Positions 35,101 through 51,407 of a DNA stretch of 64,000 nucleotides are shown one piece after another; position 1 is the stretch's first letter; the number at the start of each line of letters is the position of its first letter. The stretch is from Spirogloea muscicola. Taxonomy: Eukaryota; Streptophyta; Zygnematophyceae; Spirogloeales; Spirogloeaceae. The notes under the pieces are model-generated. The model was not told the DNA's origin, did not search any database, and saw nothing but the letters and a program-made list of their open reading frames with translations. A program made the translations under genes and the position numbers. The stretch covers positions 21,017 through 85,016 of the forward strand of contig WELB01000060.1 of assembly GCA_009602725.1 (NCBI GenBank), written 5' to 3'.

Positions 35101-35847
35101 ATTTTTAAAGTTTTAAATTGTTGGCTCATCAATTAGCTATTCGATTGCAGGCTAGTCAAAAGAGTGACTGCCCCAGCGAACCTTGGGTGTGTTGTAGGCG
35201 TCAAAGGCAAATCCAGCCAGGACTACAGCCAGATTGACGTCAAAAGGCTGGCGTGTAGAGTCCTCCAACAAGTTGCTCGTTCCCACTTGAAGGACTTCTC
35301 CTGAAGCTGTTGCGTGTGGAGATAGCAGAGCCTCTCTTCCTGCTGAAGAATTGCGAATAGGGGTAGAGCAGCGCTGTTACGATCAAACCTGTCAAACCTC
35401 TAACACCTGGCGTCCCAGAACGAATAAGCAAATAGGTTTCCAGGATAGACAAGAGCCTCCATCAACCAGGGGCACTCTGCTATCATACGCTTGGCTGTTC
35501 GTCACACGGAGCAATGAGAAGGAAGACATCAGTCAAACGTTTGGAGCACCACCCTTCCTGACTGACCTCATCACCGCTCTGACCACTCTGCCCTCGCAGC
35601 TAATGCCCGATTCTGAGGCATTCCTGCCGTGCACTGGTGACGATCTAGACGTAAGCAAGGTGCGCCGAGCCCTACCTCCTCTTCGTCGGCTTCTGAGCGA
35701 CACCGACCATCCCTCTGAAAGCCGGGGGGCCGCCATGGCCAGCACGGCTCTGCGCTGTGGCCAGTCCGGGCTCCCCAGCCGAGCTCCGAGGACTCGTCCA
35801 GAGTACACGGAGCCGGTGCAGCCGGCCGCCGAGCAGCCGGCCGTCAT
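29105..35847 (-). CDS. C2-domain class-3 lipase, HIL1-type galactolipase
   Basis: The plant HIL1 family is a plastid galactolipase that releases polyunsaturated acyl chains from MGDG under heat. About 20 exons are identifiable: first about 35540-35847, then 35182-35339, 34981-35039, 34675-34756, 34416-34480, 34155-34224, 33784-33865, 33542-33606, 33214-33393, 32564-33058, 32335-32429, 31629-31870, 31323-31385, 31124-31170, 30263-30401, 30038-30119, 29809-29919, about 29606-29707 and 29312-29437. An Arg/Ser-rich N-terminus fits a transit peptide. A C2 domain follows (GQLLVKLKRAFSF, GTSDPYV, TRNPVWNEDLRL, AWDANVV), then a Ser/Glu-rich linker, MRMMFASAESAVEAWAMLAK and VVAFRGTEQ. The nucleophile motif is TTGHSLGGALATL, and the Asp region is INHRDIIPTVPRLMGYCHG. 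Unresolved: one exon between 31870 and 32335, one or more between 30401 and 31124, the first junction, the start and the last exon (29312 or read-through to 29105). One junction after 34416 would need a GC donor. Confidence 0.87.
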
Positions 35848-36032
35848 GGCCGAATCCTCCGCGGCGCGATCGGGCGATGCCGAGCAGTTGCCGCCGTACA
35901 ATTGGCGGTATCGCGGCGACGCTGGAGCGGCAGACAGAGAAGGATTCAAGCAGCTTATCACAATATTACGTGTGCTTTACTAGGATCTGTTAATTTTGAT
36001 GGCCAAGTAGTCTCTATCCCCTTGATTTACAC

Positions 36033-36078
<46 letters not shown>

Positions 36079-36348
36079 CGCCGACAGAGAGCCGACGGGT
36101 TCTCTCGGGCGTGCCACGCGTCGTACGACTGCGCTGCCACGCGTCACCCTCGCGGGGCCCTTCGCGAGGAAGCTGTCACACGGGGCTGGGCCTAGTCAAA
36201 CTCACGGCCAGGACCTGTCTTGACTTGGTGGATTATCATCGAGTCTGCAGCGCTCCCAAGCACTCGCGGTTCACCAGCGTGCTGGTCGTGCATTGGCCCA
36301 GGCTAATGGCTTCCGTGGAGGTGGTTCGGCTCCTCAGTATAGCTTGTC
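35848..36348. other. Upstream region of the lipase gene
   Basis: This should hold the lipase promoter and 5' untranslated region, or further exon 1 sequence (the frame stays open to 35961). A perfect GGC tract lies at 36032-36080, about 190 bases upstream of the chosen start, and reads GCC on the lipase strand. Beyond 36235 repeat-like sequence begins. Confidence 0.45.
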
Positions 36349-36640
36349 AGATATGCATGTGCTTACTCGGGGATATTAGCGTCCCCCTTAGCCAGCTCAT
36401 TACCCAGTTAACAGGACATTTGTAAGGCTAGAATTGGCCTCCCTTTCAATTTCATGCGCACCGCGCGCCTTCTCTTTTCTGCGGGTTGACTTGTTCATTC
36501 CTTGACCTTTTGTTAGATATGCATGTGCTCACTCGGGGATAGTAGTGTCCTCCTTAGCCAGCTCAATACCCAGTTAAGAGGACATTTGTAAGGCTAGAAT
36601 TGGCCTCCCTTTCTATTTCATGCGCACCGCGCGCCTTCTT
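36349..36640 (+). repeat. Direct tandem duplication of a LINE-like 3' block
   Basis: Two 126-bp copies, 36349-36474 and 36515-36640, start AGATATGCATGTGCT and end CGCGCGCCTTCT. They are separated by 40 bases and differ at only a few positions. Each contains the untranslated block also found at 26090 and 3600. Confidence 0.75.
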
Positions 36641-36659
36641 CTTCCTTGACCATGTACAT

Positions 36660-37060
36660 TCGCTGTGTTTAGGGATTAGGGTTAGGGTTTAGGTTTCAGG
36701 GGTTTAAGGGTTTAGGATTTAGCGCTTGAATTTAGGCTTTTCTGGCCCCTTCTGATTCTGTTCTTTCTTTTTTCTGGGCTGGCCAACTACAGCCATCGCC
36801 CTTGACTTCAAGAGTCTTCCTTCTTGTACGTTCCTTTGGCCTGGCCTCTCACAGCCATTGGCCTTACAGTGGGCGAGCTGCTTCTTCTGAGTGTGAGAGG
36901 CCAACCCAACGCATTGGAAGAGCTGTTTCTCTCACACAGTCATTGCCTTACATGGGAGAGCTGTTTCTTTGGGACCTTGTCCAGACCATATTGGGGCTGG
37001 CTTTCCGGAGCCATTGCCCCATTCTGGAACGAACTCTCTCCTTGCCATTCGTGCTTCGCA
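36660..37060 (+). repeat. Telomere-like motif and GGGCTGG-type repeat run
   Basis: Bases 36668-36722 contain TTAGGGTTAGGGTTTAGG and degenerate TTTAGG units. Bases 36770-37060 contain repeated GGCCTCTCACAGCCATTG-type words in at least four spaced copies, the same words as in 14150, 57830 and 60520. Confidence 0.55.
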
Positions 37061-38011
37061 GCCCCTCAACCCCTTCCTAATAGCTCCTTCTTCTCTCGTC
37101 GATAGGAGTGTAGGTTGTTTCTCATTGCCAAGTTCGCTGTCGACGGCGCCGCTTTGTTGAGAAGTGTCCGAGCTGAACGTGCATACCTGGCTGCGCAAGC
37201 GCTGGTCCTACAACATGGAACAGGAGATTCTCTCCAAAGTAGGGACCCGAGAGGCTATGGCTGTGAGAGGTCGCTCCTGACGGGACACAACGTAGAGTTG
37301 GGCAGGCTGTTGTCAGCAGAGAAGGCTAATAAGGGGACCTTGCAAGCGCAAAAAAAGCGTAGTCTACTGCAACATAAGAGGACACAATGCCTGTCTTCTA
37401 CCTGTGGGACGCCTTCTACCTGTGGGAGTACATCAGTCTAGTCCCACCATTCTACACCTCGCCCACTTTTCTCCTCTCCCTTTGTCTACCCAATACGCAC
37501 AAAATTCTCATAGAGACCACCATTGCCTGCAGACTCCTTGAAGTGCCATGCTTTCGAAGATGTGCCTCGTGCCACTTACGCGCTAACTTAGACGCACCAT
37601 GTTGTCACTTCCTTGATGGGCAACTCAGAGAACGGGTATCTAAGGCTTGTGCCGCGAGGAAATTTAAAAGCAAAGCCTGATGTTGGAGCAGCGTGGGAGG
37701 AATGGCAGGTATTGGCAGGGCTAGCTTGTGTGACTCGTGGCAGAGTCTGGCATAAGCCAGCAAAGAGGCGGCCCGGTGAACGTGCCCTGGCATTGTGCCA
37801 AGAGGGCAGCAGTGCTTCCGCAAAACAATGCCTGTGAATAGGCGGGGTGCTTGTGTACACGGCGGGTCTGCAGCGACAGAATAGCAAGCGTCCCGGCCAG
37901 GGTTGCTCTTTCGGCCGTCCTGCTTGCCCCAAGCCACGGCGAAGGGGTAAATAGGACAGGTACGAAGGTGACCTGAGGGGTGCGAGACCTTCTAAGTGGG
38001 CGTGAGACCTT
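37061..38011. other. Region 3' of the CCCH/WD40 gene
   Basis: No coding sequence is recognised. A short direct repeat, GTGAGACCTTCTAAGTG-like, occurs at about 37980 and 38002, just beyond the stop of the zinc-finger gene. The rest is unassigned. Confidence 0.4.
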
Positions 38012-41000
38012 CTAAGTGACAACTCCTGGCAGCGGCGTCGTCCACCGCCACACTTTGACGTCGCCGTGGCTGTCACCAGAGAACATGATGCCGCCGGGCC
38101 CCACATGTAGGGCGCGAACCTCCTCTAATGTGAACAGAGCTCCTCGCTCGTTGAACCTGCTAAGCACAATGATGGAGAACATGCTTGAGAAGAGAAAGTC
38201 TTGACCCTAAACAAGGGAGAGGGCAGAGGGCAACAATTTTAATATAGGCGTGGCAGCAGCCCCAACATGCACGTTAGAGATTTCCAATGCTTTACCGCAA
38301 GAGAGGAACCCATGTGCTTGATTGCAACTTGTTGAAAGAGCACTCACGTTGGGAGATCGTATAGTCTGACGGTGTTGTCGTTGTAGGCACACAACAAGAC
38401 CGGTTTGCTCGCTCCGTCAATTGTCCCACTCAAGCTAAGAGCGCCCTGACCATTGAACAAGCAAAGGCTGCGGCCCTGATCAGCTTAAGGTCGTGCAATA
38501 TACACAAGATACAATCCTAGCATGAAAATAGCATAAGTCAAACATTCAAGTGCAGCTTGTTGTGCCTCCTTTCACTCACATCTCGAGGAGCATCGCTGGC
38601 TCCATTGGGCGTTTCATCAGTCTCGGGGTGTGTGTAGGTGTTCTCCAGCTGGCCGCTCGAGCTCATCCCCCAGACCTGTCAAAGCCGCGGCTCTCTTTTC
38701 ACTTACTTTGATATGGTCGGCCCCTCTAGCAACCGAATAGAATGGCACTGTCTGAAGTTGGTCATGACATGACCTATAAAATCATCTGACTACTCGGCAC
38801 CTTATGAAATGGCCCCCTAAAGCCCGGAAAATGCACCTTCGATTACAGGGCATCTTAAGCAACAAACCTTGATTGTTCCGTCCAAGGAGCAGGAGAGCAG
38901 GTACTGCTCCCAGCAGAGTAGCCCCATGACTATGCCAGTGTGCCCTAGCAGTGTTTGTACACATTGCCCGCTGCTTAAATCCCATACCTGCTCATATAAA
39001 CAGCACAAAGCAGAGCTTAAAAACTTCAAGTACTCACACAACGAAGACATCAAGCCCTTTGGCTTGCATGAATTCAGATTGATAGTGACGTATTTATGTA
39101 AACCAGACCCTTGGACCTCAAGCCCTAGACTGAGTTCCCACTTCACATGCCAATTTCTGATTGCGCAAGGTAAGGATGGATGTTTGCATTTCCTAAATAT
39201 CTGCAAGCTAGCCTCCACCTCAGCCTAGAAGGCAGACTTGGAAGACATGATGGACGGAGACAGGCTGAGAAGAGAAGCAAACAAGTTGCAAACAGCAACT
39301 TTTATTAGCTTGCTCACTCGTATGCTCTGGTCCATGGAGCCTGAGTAGAGGCGGTTGCTGGCAACTTGCAGGACGAGAACGGGGAGCGTGTGGCCGGTCA
39401 AGGACACCACGGGGTCGAAGCCGTTGCTGCTGGGATTGAATTTCCACAGCAGAATATTGCCATCCTGAGCTTGAGCAAGCGCTTATTTCAGCATATACAC
39501 ATCTTCTTACTCGGTCGAACAAGAACCTACTGAAGCAAGCCTCCCAGTATCATGACAACTGTCGGTCCCCTCTCGCATGTAACAGAAGCAGCCCTTCAAG
39601 CAGGCTGACCTCTATGGACCTCTGATCACTCAAAACCCAGACCCAAGAGATGCAATCACATGCATGATGGAAGCTTTGCAGTCAACTTTGGCAAATACGC
39701 CACTCACATGCGTGCCGGCAAAAAGCATGTCCCCGTTGATCGCCATGGAGTGCACTTGGCCCTTGGGCCCTGTGAGGCTGTGTTGTGCAGCCGACTGCAT
39801 GTTCCATGTCTGCAGCACAGCGCAGCGCATGGGTGGACGGGCCAACATCAGCCAACTGGAAGAGTTACTACCAAGAAGCTCTATGACATAATGCAGCAGT
39901 TAAGAGCAGCCGTACTGACCACAGCAACTTACACCAGCAGGTGGACATTTGTATTGTGCAAAGAGCTGCGTCTGAATCTTGGTGCTAGCCCAGCCAATGC
40001 TTAGGTGCACAAAGGCTGCTTGTGCAGCCCATTTCAATCGAGCAACAGGACTTGGGCCTAAGCCAGGGGCTTCCTTGCGGCTAAACGTGTACCTTAACTT
40101 CGTTTGGAAGGCCGACAAAGAGCCACCCCGACTCGCTGAGAAGGGCGCCGACGTCGCCGCCCATCTGCACTACGCTGGTGCACTGTGCAAGCAGGCGAGC
40201 GCATCGCCGCGCAGACGAGGTCAGTCAGCTCGACTGCTGCTGAATGCAAACAGGGCTCATGTTGTCATGGAAGAGCTGAGCACGCCCAGCCACAAGCCGC
40301 AAGGTGCTGCACTTTCCAGCCATGCTCAGAGTCCCTCGCTCATGCAAGGTGGGAAAAGATGCTGCAGAGGGGCTGCTGCACCTGGCCAGTCACGCAGTCC
40401 CACACGCGGACGCTCTCGTCCTGCCCGCCCGTGTAGAGCTGGCTCGACCCCGCTGGGAGGGCAATGGCCCTGACCGCCTGCCACAGCGGCACGTCACCAT
40501 GGCTGGCACTTATCAGAAAATCAACTACTGCGGTGTTAATTTGCTTATCATGAAGGAATTCGATGCAGCACTGTCGTCCTTGCTGGTCGTCTTGAGGTCA
40601 AGCAGGCAGCCCCAGAGAAACCCCTGACTCATCAGTCACAGTAGCGAGTTCCAGCAGCCGAAACCGGCCTCGCTGGATCCGTGATTCCGGGTCATCGGAT
40701 AGACGTTGGTTGTTTGATAAGGTGTTCAATCGGTTTATCGTCACACCGTGTTTGCGATTTGGTTATAGGATGAACGAGCGCTTCAAATGCACAGAATCAT
40801 CGGGCAGGTCACTCCAATGTGGGGCCCGGTGCCTGAGAATCGAACCCCCACGGCTTCACAAAAGCAACAGAGCCTTAAGGAGGACGGTGAGGTGTCCAGC
40901 CTCCCCGACGGGCGCTGCCACGACAGCGGGCGTTCACGCTGCCGGCCTGTCGCGTGCCGCACGAGGGTTCCGGATCTAGGGGTTCAGGGTTCAATTCCTG

Positions 41001-41160
41001 GGGGGCTCACCTTCTCGTGGCCCTTGAGCTCGGTCATGAGCTCCACGTCCGGCGCGGTGGTGTGGGCGTGCAGGAAGTGGCAGGCGTCGCCGCGCCGGCA
41101 GTCGCCGCGCAGCCAGAAGGTGCAGGCGCGGACCTTGCGGCTGCCGGCGCCGGCGGCCCG
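38012..41160 (-). CDS. CCCH zinc finger and WD40 protein (ZFWD type), 5' end in gap
   Basis: This is a member of the plant ZFWD family, which combines RNA-binding-type CCCH fingers with a WD40 propeller. Its function is little known. Nine exons join in phase: 41011 into the gap, 40382-40477, 40093-40182, 39708-39809, 39318-39464, 38868-38987, 38580-38675, 38348-38445 and 38012-38156. The visible CCCH finger is CTFWLRGDCRRGDACHFLH (C-x7-C-x5-C-x3-H). It is followed by LKGHEK and then WD-type blades: LYTGGQDESVRVWDCVTGQ, LFVGLPNEVK, TWNMQSA, MLFAGTHDGNILLWKF, LYSGSMDQSIRVWDLSSGQC, LLSCSLDGTIKVWGM and LLCAYNDNTVRLYDLP. The end VRALHVGPGGIMFSGDSHGD is family-typical. The N-terminus, probably with a second CCCH finger, lies in the N gap. 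Confidence 0.93.
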
Positions 41161-42115
41161 NNNNNNNNNNNNNNNNNNNNNNNNNNNNNNNNNNNNNNNN
41201 NNNNNNNNNNNNNNNNNNNNNNNNNNNNNNNNNNNNNNNNNNNNNNNNNNNNNNNNNNNNNNNNNNNNNNNNNNNNNNNNNNNNNNNNNNNNNNNNNNNN
41301 NNNNNNNNNNNNNNNNNNNNNNNNNNNNNNNNNNNNNNNNNNNNNNNNNNNNNNNNNNNNNNNNNNNNNNNNNNNNNNNNNNNNNNNNNNNNNNNNNNNN
41401 NNNNNNNNNNNNNNNNNNNNNNNNNNNNNNNNNNNNNNNNNNNNNNNNNNNNNNNNNNNNNNNNNNNNNNNNNNNNNNNNNNNNNNNNNNNNNNNNNNNN
41501 NNNNNNNNNNNNNNNNNNNNNNNNNNNNNNNNNNNNNNNNNNNNNNNNNNNNNNNNNNNNNNNNNNNNNNNNNNNNNNNNNNNNNNNNNNNNNNNNNNNN
41601 NNNNNNNNNNNNNNNNNNNNNNNNNNNNNNNNNNNNNNNNNNNNNNNNNNNNNNNNNNNNNNNNNNNNNNNNNNNNNNNNNNNNNNNNNNNNNNNNNNNN
41701 NNNNNNNNNNNNNNNNNNNNNNNNNNNNNNNNNNNNNNNNNNNNNNNNNNNNNNNNNNNNNNNNNNNNNNNNNNNNNNNNNNNNNNNNNNNNNNNNNNNN
41801 NNNNNNNNNNNNNNNNNNNNNNNNNNNNNNNNNNNNNNNNNNNNNNNNNNNNNNNNNNNNNNNNNNNNNNNNNNNNNNNNNNNNNNNNNNNNNNNNNNNN
41901 NNNNNNNNNNNNNNNNNNNNNNNNNNNNNNNNNNNNNNNNNNNNNNNNNNNNNNNNNNNNNNNNNNNNNNNNNNNNNNNNNNNNNNNNNNNNNNNNNNNN
42001 NNNNNNNNNNNNNNNNNNNNNNNNNNNNNNNNNNNNNNNNNNNNNNNNNNNNNNNNNNNNNNNNNNNNNNNNNNNNNNNNNNNNNNNNNNNNNNNNNNNN
42101 NNNNNNNNNNNNNNN
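41161..42115. other. Assembly gap of 955 unresolved bases
   Basis: The run of N separates the first visible exon of the CCCH/WD40 gene (-) from the first visible exon of the tRNA-lysidine synthase gene (+). Both 5' ends and probably a shared bidirectional promoter are missing. The open frames spanning the gap are meaningless. Confidence 0.98.
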
Positions 42116-46488
<4,373 letters not shown>

Positions 46489-47481
46489 AGTAAAGACCTC
46501 CGTCTCCAAACACAGTGCTCATTCTTAGAAGGCCTACTCACTTTATCCTAGTTTTTCTCACGGCTGTCAGGGTCAAGGCTGTGCTGGTTGTGGACAAATG
46601 ACCATTCCAACGGCTTGTGTGCTGACAGATGCAGAATTTTACTTTCTGCTCCGCTCTGCGGTGCGAAGCGCAGCATCTTCCTTCTTCCAGGTCCATTTGA
46701 GAGGTATATTCGGTGTCAAATTAAATAGGTAGTCCATCCCCAGGCCATCCTGGCAGGCCAGCTGCATGCAGATGAGCATACATAAGATAAGGGCTCACCT
46801 CAAGCCCTGAAGCAGTAATTTTCCCCGAAATTTGTTTGTTTCTATCTGTACAGACACATATTGCCTATGGCACATAAGTATACATGATGGGTCTCGCAGA
46901 AAACCTCAACATATATCAGGCCAATTTATACCATTTTAACCATGGTGTGAAACGCCCAAACGCTTTTGCTTTTAACTGGAGAATTTGTGCTTGCCATTTG
47001 CCAACATGTCAGTCGGGAGGTGGCCAATGACTTACACACTGTGCACGAACAGCAGCTTGCTGGCCGGTCACTTACACATCTTATTTGACTGCAAAATCAC
47101 AGATGTCCTGGGCATCGCGCCCAATCAGACAGCCCGCTTCGCCGGCCGTCTGTCACCAGCACTCTAACTACCTGCAGAACATGACACCTTTCCTAATTGA
47201 CCAGCAATGCAAGGTTGTCTCATGTCTCTAAACCCTAAACGGCTGCTAAATCAATAGGCAGTAGGCTGGGCAGCAGCAGCCCGGCCCATGGGGCAGAGAC
47301 AGCCTGCAGCCCAATTTGGCATGCAAGGCTGTCGCCACCTCCACGCAAGTCAATCTCAGGAGATGCAACTCCTAAGATTGACTTGCAAAGTCAATTGAGA
47401 AGTTGCAGCGTTGGGCTCTTGGCAGGTGGCTCAACTGGTGGCGCAGCTGGTGGCCAGTGCTTGGCTGGCAGCCACGCTGGT
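46489..47481. other. Region between TilS and CYP710A 3' ends
   Basis: The genes converge here. A possible last TilS exon or 3' untranslated region occupies the first part. I recognise no separate gene. A small inverted match around CAATCTCAGGAGATGCAACTCCTAAGATTGACTTG lies at 47351-47385. Confidence 0.4.
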
Positions 47482-50400
47482 TCAAGAGGTGGCGGCGGCA
47501 GCAGCGAGAGGAGACTCGAAGTGGTAAGGCCTGAGCCGCACAAGAGCTCCGTCGCGCGGTATGATGGTTGGCACGTACGCAAGCTCATCGCGATTTGGGG
47601 AGGGCTCCCGCCTCCAGTCCAGGCTGCGGCAGATCACAGGGCGCCGAGCTATGTGAGTCAGCTGCGTCAGGCATGCATGTGCTCGCATGCTAGAAGCACG
47701 TGGCTGCTACTTTGGACGAACTTGACGACCCAAAACGTGAGATAAGCTCAGTTCACTTCAGGAAGTGATACTGCGGTCAAGATGGCATCGAGCATCAGAT
47801 TAAACTCTGCTTGGGGATGCATAGCAATGGTCGTTCACGAAGGTACAATAGCTTTCATGATAAGATGCCAACTTCCGTGCTCAAGGTACAGTAGTTGTTG
47901 CATATTGGGCAGAACAAGGTGCGGCACTGCAGGAGAGTATTGCCAGGGTTTAGAATGTCCAAAGTTGTGAGGTTTGGGATGTAAGGACCTGGTGCAGAGG
48001 AGGGCGATGAAGAGCTTGATGTGATTCATGGCGTAGCGTTGACCGAGGCACTGGTGCGGGCCGGCACCGAACAGAAGCCAGCTGCGCTTGTGCGCCACGT
48101 CCTCGCGGCGGCCCGCGGAGAAGCGGTCGGGGTCAAATCGGTGCGGCTCGGCGAAGCCCTGGAAAGAGGCCTCCAAGAGCGAGGGAAACACGATCGTGCC
48201 CTGGAAGCGGAAGCAGCAATCCATGTAATCATCTTAAAACTTTGAGGCTGCGAAATCAACAGGGGCAAGGTGCAAGATTCAAGGGTTTTCTGTAAATACT
48301 TATCAATAATGTCCTAAGCTTTCCTCATAGCAGTGGCAGAGCGGTAGCCTACCGACCTTGGGCACCGTGTACTTGTCAGTGAGGGGGAAGGGGACGGCAG
48401 CGACGTGCGGCACCATGGTGGCTGGCGGCCGGAACCGCAGCACCTCCCGCATCACCTGATCCACGTACCCGAGGCTCCGCAGCAGCTCCGGCGTGTACGC
48501 GTCGTCCCTGCAAGCCAGAAGGAGAGACAGCACGCTGCCTTTCAAAGTGCAGCTGGTTGTGCTTGAAGTTGGTATGACACTCGTGCTTAATGGCCAGTGG
48601 TCTGCACTTGCCTTCAGCATGGCAGGAGTAGTGAGGTGAACAGAGACGGAATTAAGGGAGACGGAAGTGGGTCTGTATTGAGGCTTGTGAAGGTTGAGGC
48701 AGGTGCGTTGCAGGCTCAATTTGCACATTCAATTGCAGAGGTTCAATTTGAGCAGGCAAGACATAGGAGGAGATATGAAGACCAGGAGGAGGAGGAGAGG
48801 AGAAGCTTTGAGAGAGGGGGACCAAGCGAGAGCATAGAAGAGGTATGACGCGGAAAGGAAGAAGATAATTGTTATCTCATTTACAATGTGCTGACTATTA
48901 TTGTTTGAGATGTTGGGGTCCTAGGGGGGATGTGAAATACCTGTTGGGCTGGAGCCGGGCGAGCTCCTCGCGGACGCGCTGCAGCACATCCTGGTGCTGC
49001 TCCAGCAGCGTGACGGCCCACACCAGCGAGGACGTGGATGCATCCTGCGCCGCAAACAGGAAGTCGAACACGTGCTGGCCGATCTGCACGCCAGCAATAT
49101 AAGATGACCGAGGCCTCAGCCCTCTTCTTGCTCGTTGTCGGGCCATGGTAAATCTTAAGGATCTTAAGGTCGGTACGCTATGTGATTATTCACTTGGTCA
49201 CAGCTGTGTCTCGCACCTCCTCGTTGGAGCTGTGCGGCGGCTTGGGAAGCCCGGCGGCGGCCGCCTCTGCGAGTTCTCGCAGCGTCTCGACCATCCAGAC
49301 GTCGAGCAGGCACTGCGGCTCGGCGCCCGGCGCTGCCATGCGCTCCTTGGCCGCGCCTGCGCAACCCGCCAGCGTGGCCACGATGCGCTGCACCGCCTTG
49401 CGTGCCTGCCACTCAACTTGCACTACTTGAGATCAGCTCAGCTCTGCTTGGATTAACCTGATTCTTGATTACTTAAAGCAAATACTTCTGATCCTAGAAC
49501 ATGTGGAACTTCCAGACAAAGGTATGGGGTTTAGGGCTGTTACGGGTCGGTTTACCTTTAGAGACTACTGTAACACGTGAGTGGGAGACAAAGCATTACG
49601 TTAATGGATCAAGGACTATGTGTCATTTTTGTCAAGCATGACTGAGAATTTGGTTTTAAGGGTCGGAGGTCAGGAGCCCGAAGCAGCGGTGTGTGTCACC
49701 TTCCAAAAGTCGGTGCCGGGGAAGTTGAGCGGCAGCGCCAAGAGGCCGCGGTTGAAGAAGCCATAGTCCTCGGTGAACCGCGCGCGCGCGTCCGTCGTCA
49801 GGTACGGCCCCGCGAAAACATTCTGCTTCCCACCCCCACCGGACGGGCGCCCCGCTTCCCGCCGCTGCTCAGCTCAGTGTGGCGCCCCTGCCCGCCGACG
49901 GCAGCCGCCAGTGGCAGCTGAGCTGGCTCTGCCGGCCGGCTCAACTGGGCCAGGCCGGCTGCAGCGTGACTACGTGGGCTCCTGAGATCAGGCTGCTGTT
50001 CGGCTCGGGGCTGAGGAAGGCTGCACGGGAGAGGAAGGAGGGAGGAGGAGGGGAAAGAGGAAGGAGGAAAGGAGGGCAGGAGGGAGGGAGGGGGACAGCG
50101 AGGGAGGGAGGGAGGAGGGAGGACAGGGGAGGCGAGGGCGCACAGTGGAGGTGGGTAGGAGGGAGGTTTGGGCAGTGCAGGGGAAGTGCAGGGGAGGGAG
50201 GTGGGAGGACGCAGAAAGAGAGGGGAGGAGGGTGCAAGGAGGGAGAGAGGAGGAGGGGGGGAGGCACCTGGGACGTCTCGAGGTTCATGTCGCGCAGCAG
50301 CAGGCGCATGGCCACCGGGCCGCTGCCACCGCCGCGCTCCGCCAACCGGCGCCACCGCGTGACGTGCTGCCGGATGGTGCGCTCCTGGATCTCGATGTAC

Positions 50401-50648
50401 AGCCCGAGCGCCTTGGCGGTGAAGAGCGGCGCGAGGCGCCGGCGCAGGTCCTTGTGCTCGTCGCCCATCATGAAGATGAGGTTGTGCTCGCCGAAGAGCT
50501 TGTTGCCGAGCGGATGGCCGACGAGGTGGAAGCCGTCGGGCCGCACATTGGCAAAGACCTTGTGCGACAGCTCCACGTCGCGGATGAAGACAATGTACTT
50601 GCCGATCAGCGCGTTCCACGAGAGGCCCGAGTGGCTCGCTGCCTTGGC
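47482..50648 (-). CDS. CYP710A: Cytochrome P450 CYP710A, sterol C22-desaturase; first exon not found
   Basis: CYP710A is an ER-membrane P450 that introduces the C22 double bond to make stigmasterol or brassicasterol. Seven exons join in phase to 446 residues: 50268-50648, 49700-49822, 49217-49405, 48941-49083, 48357-48507, 47989-48200 and 47482-47623. Family blocks are [27 protein letters not shown] then [13 protein letters not shown], and the I-helix [20 protein letters not shown] with the Gln-Asp form typical of this family. Also present are [17 protein letters not shown] with the ExxR motif, [16 protein letters not shown], and the haem loop [14 protein letters not shown]. About 60 N-terminal residues with the membrane anchor are missing. 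Their exon should lie upstream of 50648, where a single N (51234) after a G run suggests poor assembly. The intron 49823-50267 is strongly polypyrimidine on the coding strand. Confidence 0.93.
50030..50262 (-). repeat. Polypurine/polypyrimidine tract in CYP710A intron
   Basis: GGGA/GGAGG units on the plus strand (CCCTCC on the gene strand) fill most of the intron, with few interruptions for more than 200 bases. Confidence 0.85.
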
Positions 50649-51407
50649 CTGCAAAAACCCGACGCAGCTCGCAGGATATCAGCTGGGCGCTCGGATAGTG
50701 CGGAGCACACTGCCGGCTGCTGACTGCATGCAGAAGTGGCCCGGCGGAGGATGTCGCGCTGACGCAGTGGAGAGAGGAGGCAGGTGGAGAGCTGCTGCTT
50801 GAACTTAAACAGTGCGCCCCAAAGGCGGGGTTCATGAGAAGGAGAGGAGGAGGAGGAAGGTGGAGAAGACGGTGCAAACGTCTGTGAGCTAATGCGTGTG
50901 CGTGTGAGTTTGTGCAAACAGAAAAATGCGGCTGCCATTACTAGTAGAGCGGCTGTAAAAGCCAGTTACTTGCATACAGAGCGTGTTCATGACTGCAATA
51001 GCACTAGCATCAGCATTAGCATTAGCGGAGCCACAGGACAGGAGCAGACAGGGTGCTCTCAGCACCCCCGCGTCAGCACTACGAAGCCAGAATGAGCTCC
51101 AGGAGAGAGAGAGAGAGAGGGGGGAGAGTGGAGGTGGGAGAGGTGAAGGCATTAGGAGTGCGTATCGAGTGATGGAGGGTTCGAGCGGGCAAAGGGGAGA
51201 GGGTTTTTGGGGGGGGGGGGGGGGGGGGGGGGGNTGTTGGCCTTCTATGAGACCAAGCCTTCTATGAGGTCAAGCAGAAACTTGTAGGTGAATTCAGAAC
51301 ACTACATCGTACCAGTGGATGGCTACAGTGTGCACAGGCTGACCCTTCACTCCGTGCAGCAAACCTGCCTGAAACAAGAGCTTGCGCCTGCTGGCCGTTG
51401 ACAGGTC
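50649..51407. other. Divergent region between CYP710A and the next gene
   Basis: It probably contains the missing CYP710A first exon and both promoters, but I could not place them. It holds GCATTAGCATTAGC-type short repeats (51005-51030), a GA tract (51100-51122), a fragment resembling the LINE-like 3' segment (51160-51200), a G homopolymer (51207-51233) and an N at 51234. Confidence 0.45.

Noticed and set aside
35351-35983. 210-codon plus-strand open frame over the lipase first exon
   Set aside because: It crosses lipase exon 2, which is firmly placed on the minus strand, and shows no family resemblance. It is treated as a shadow.
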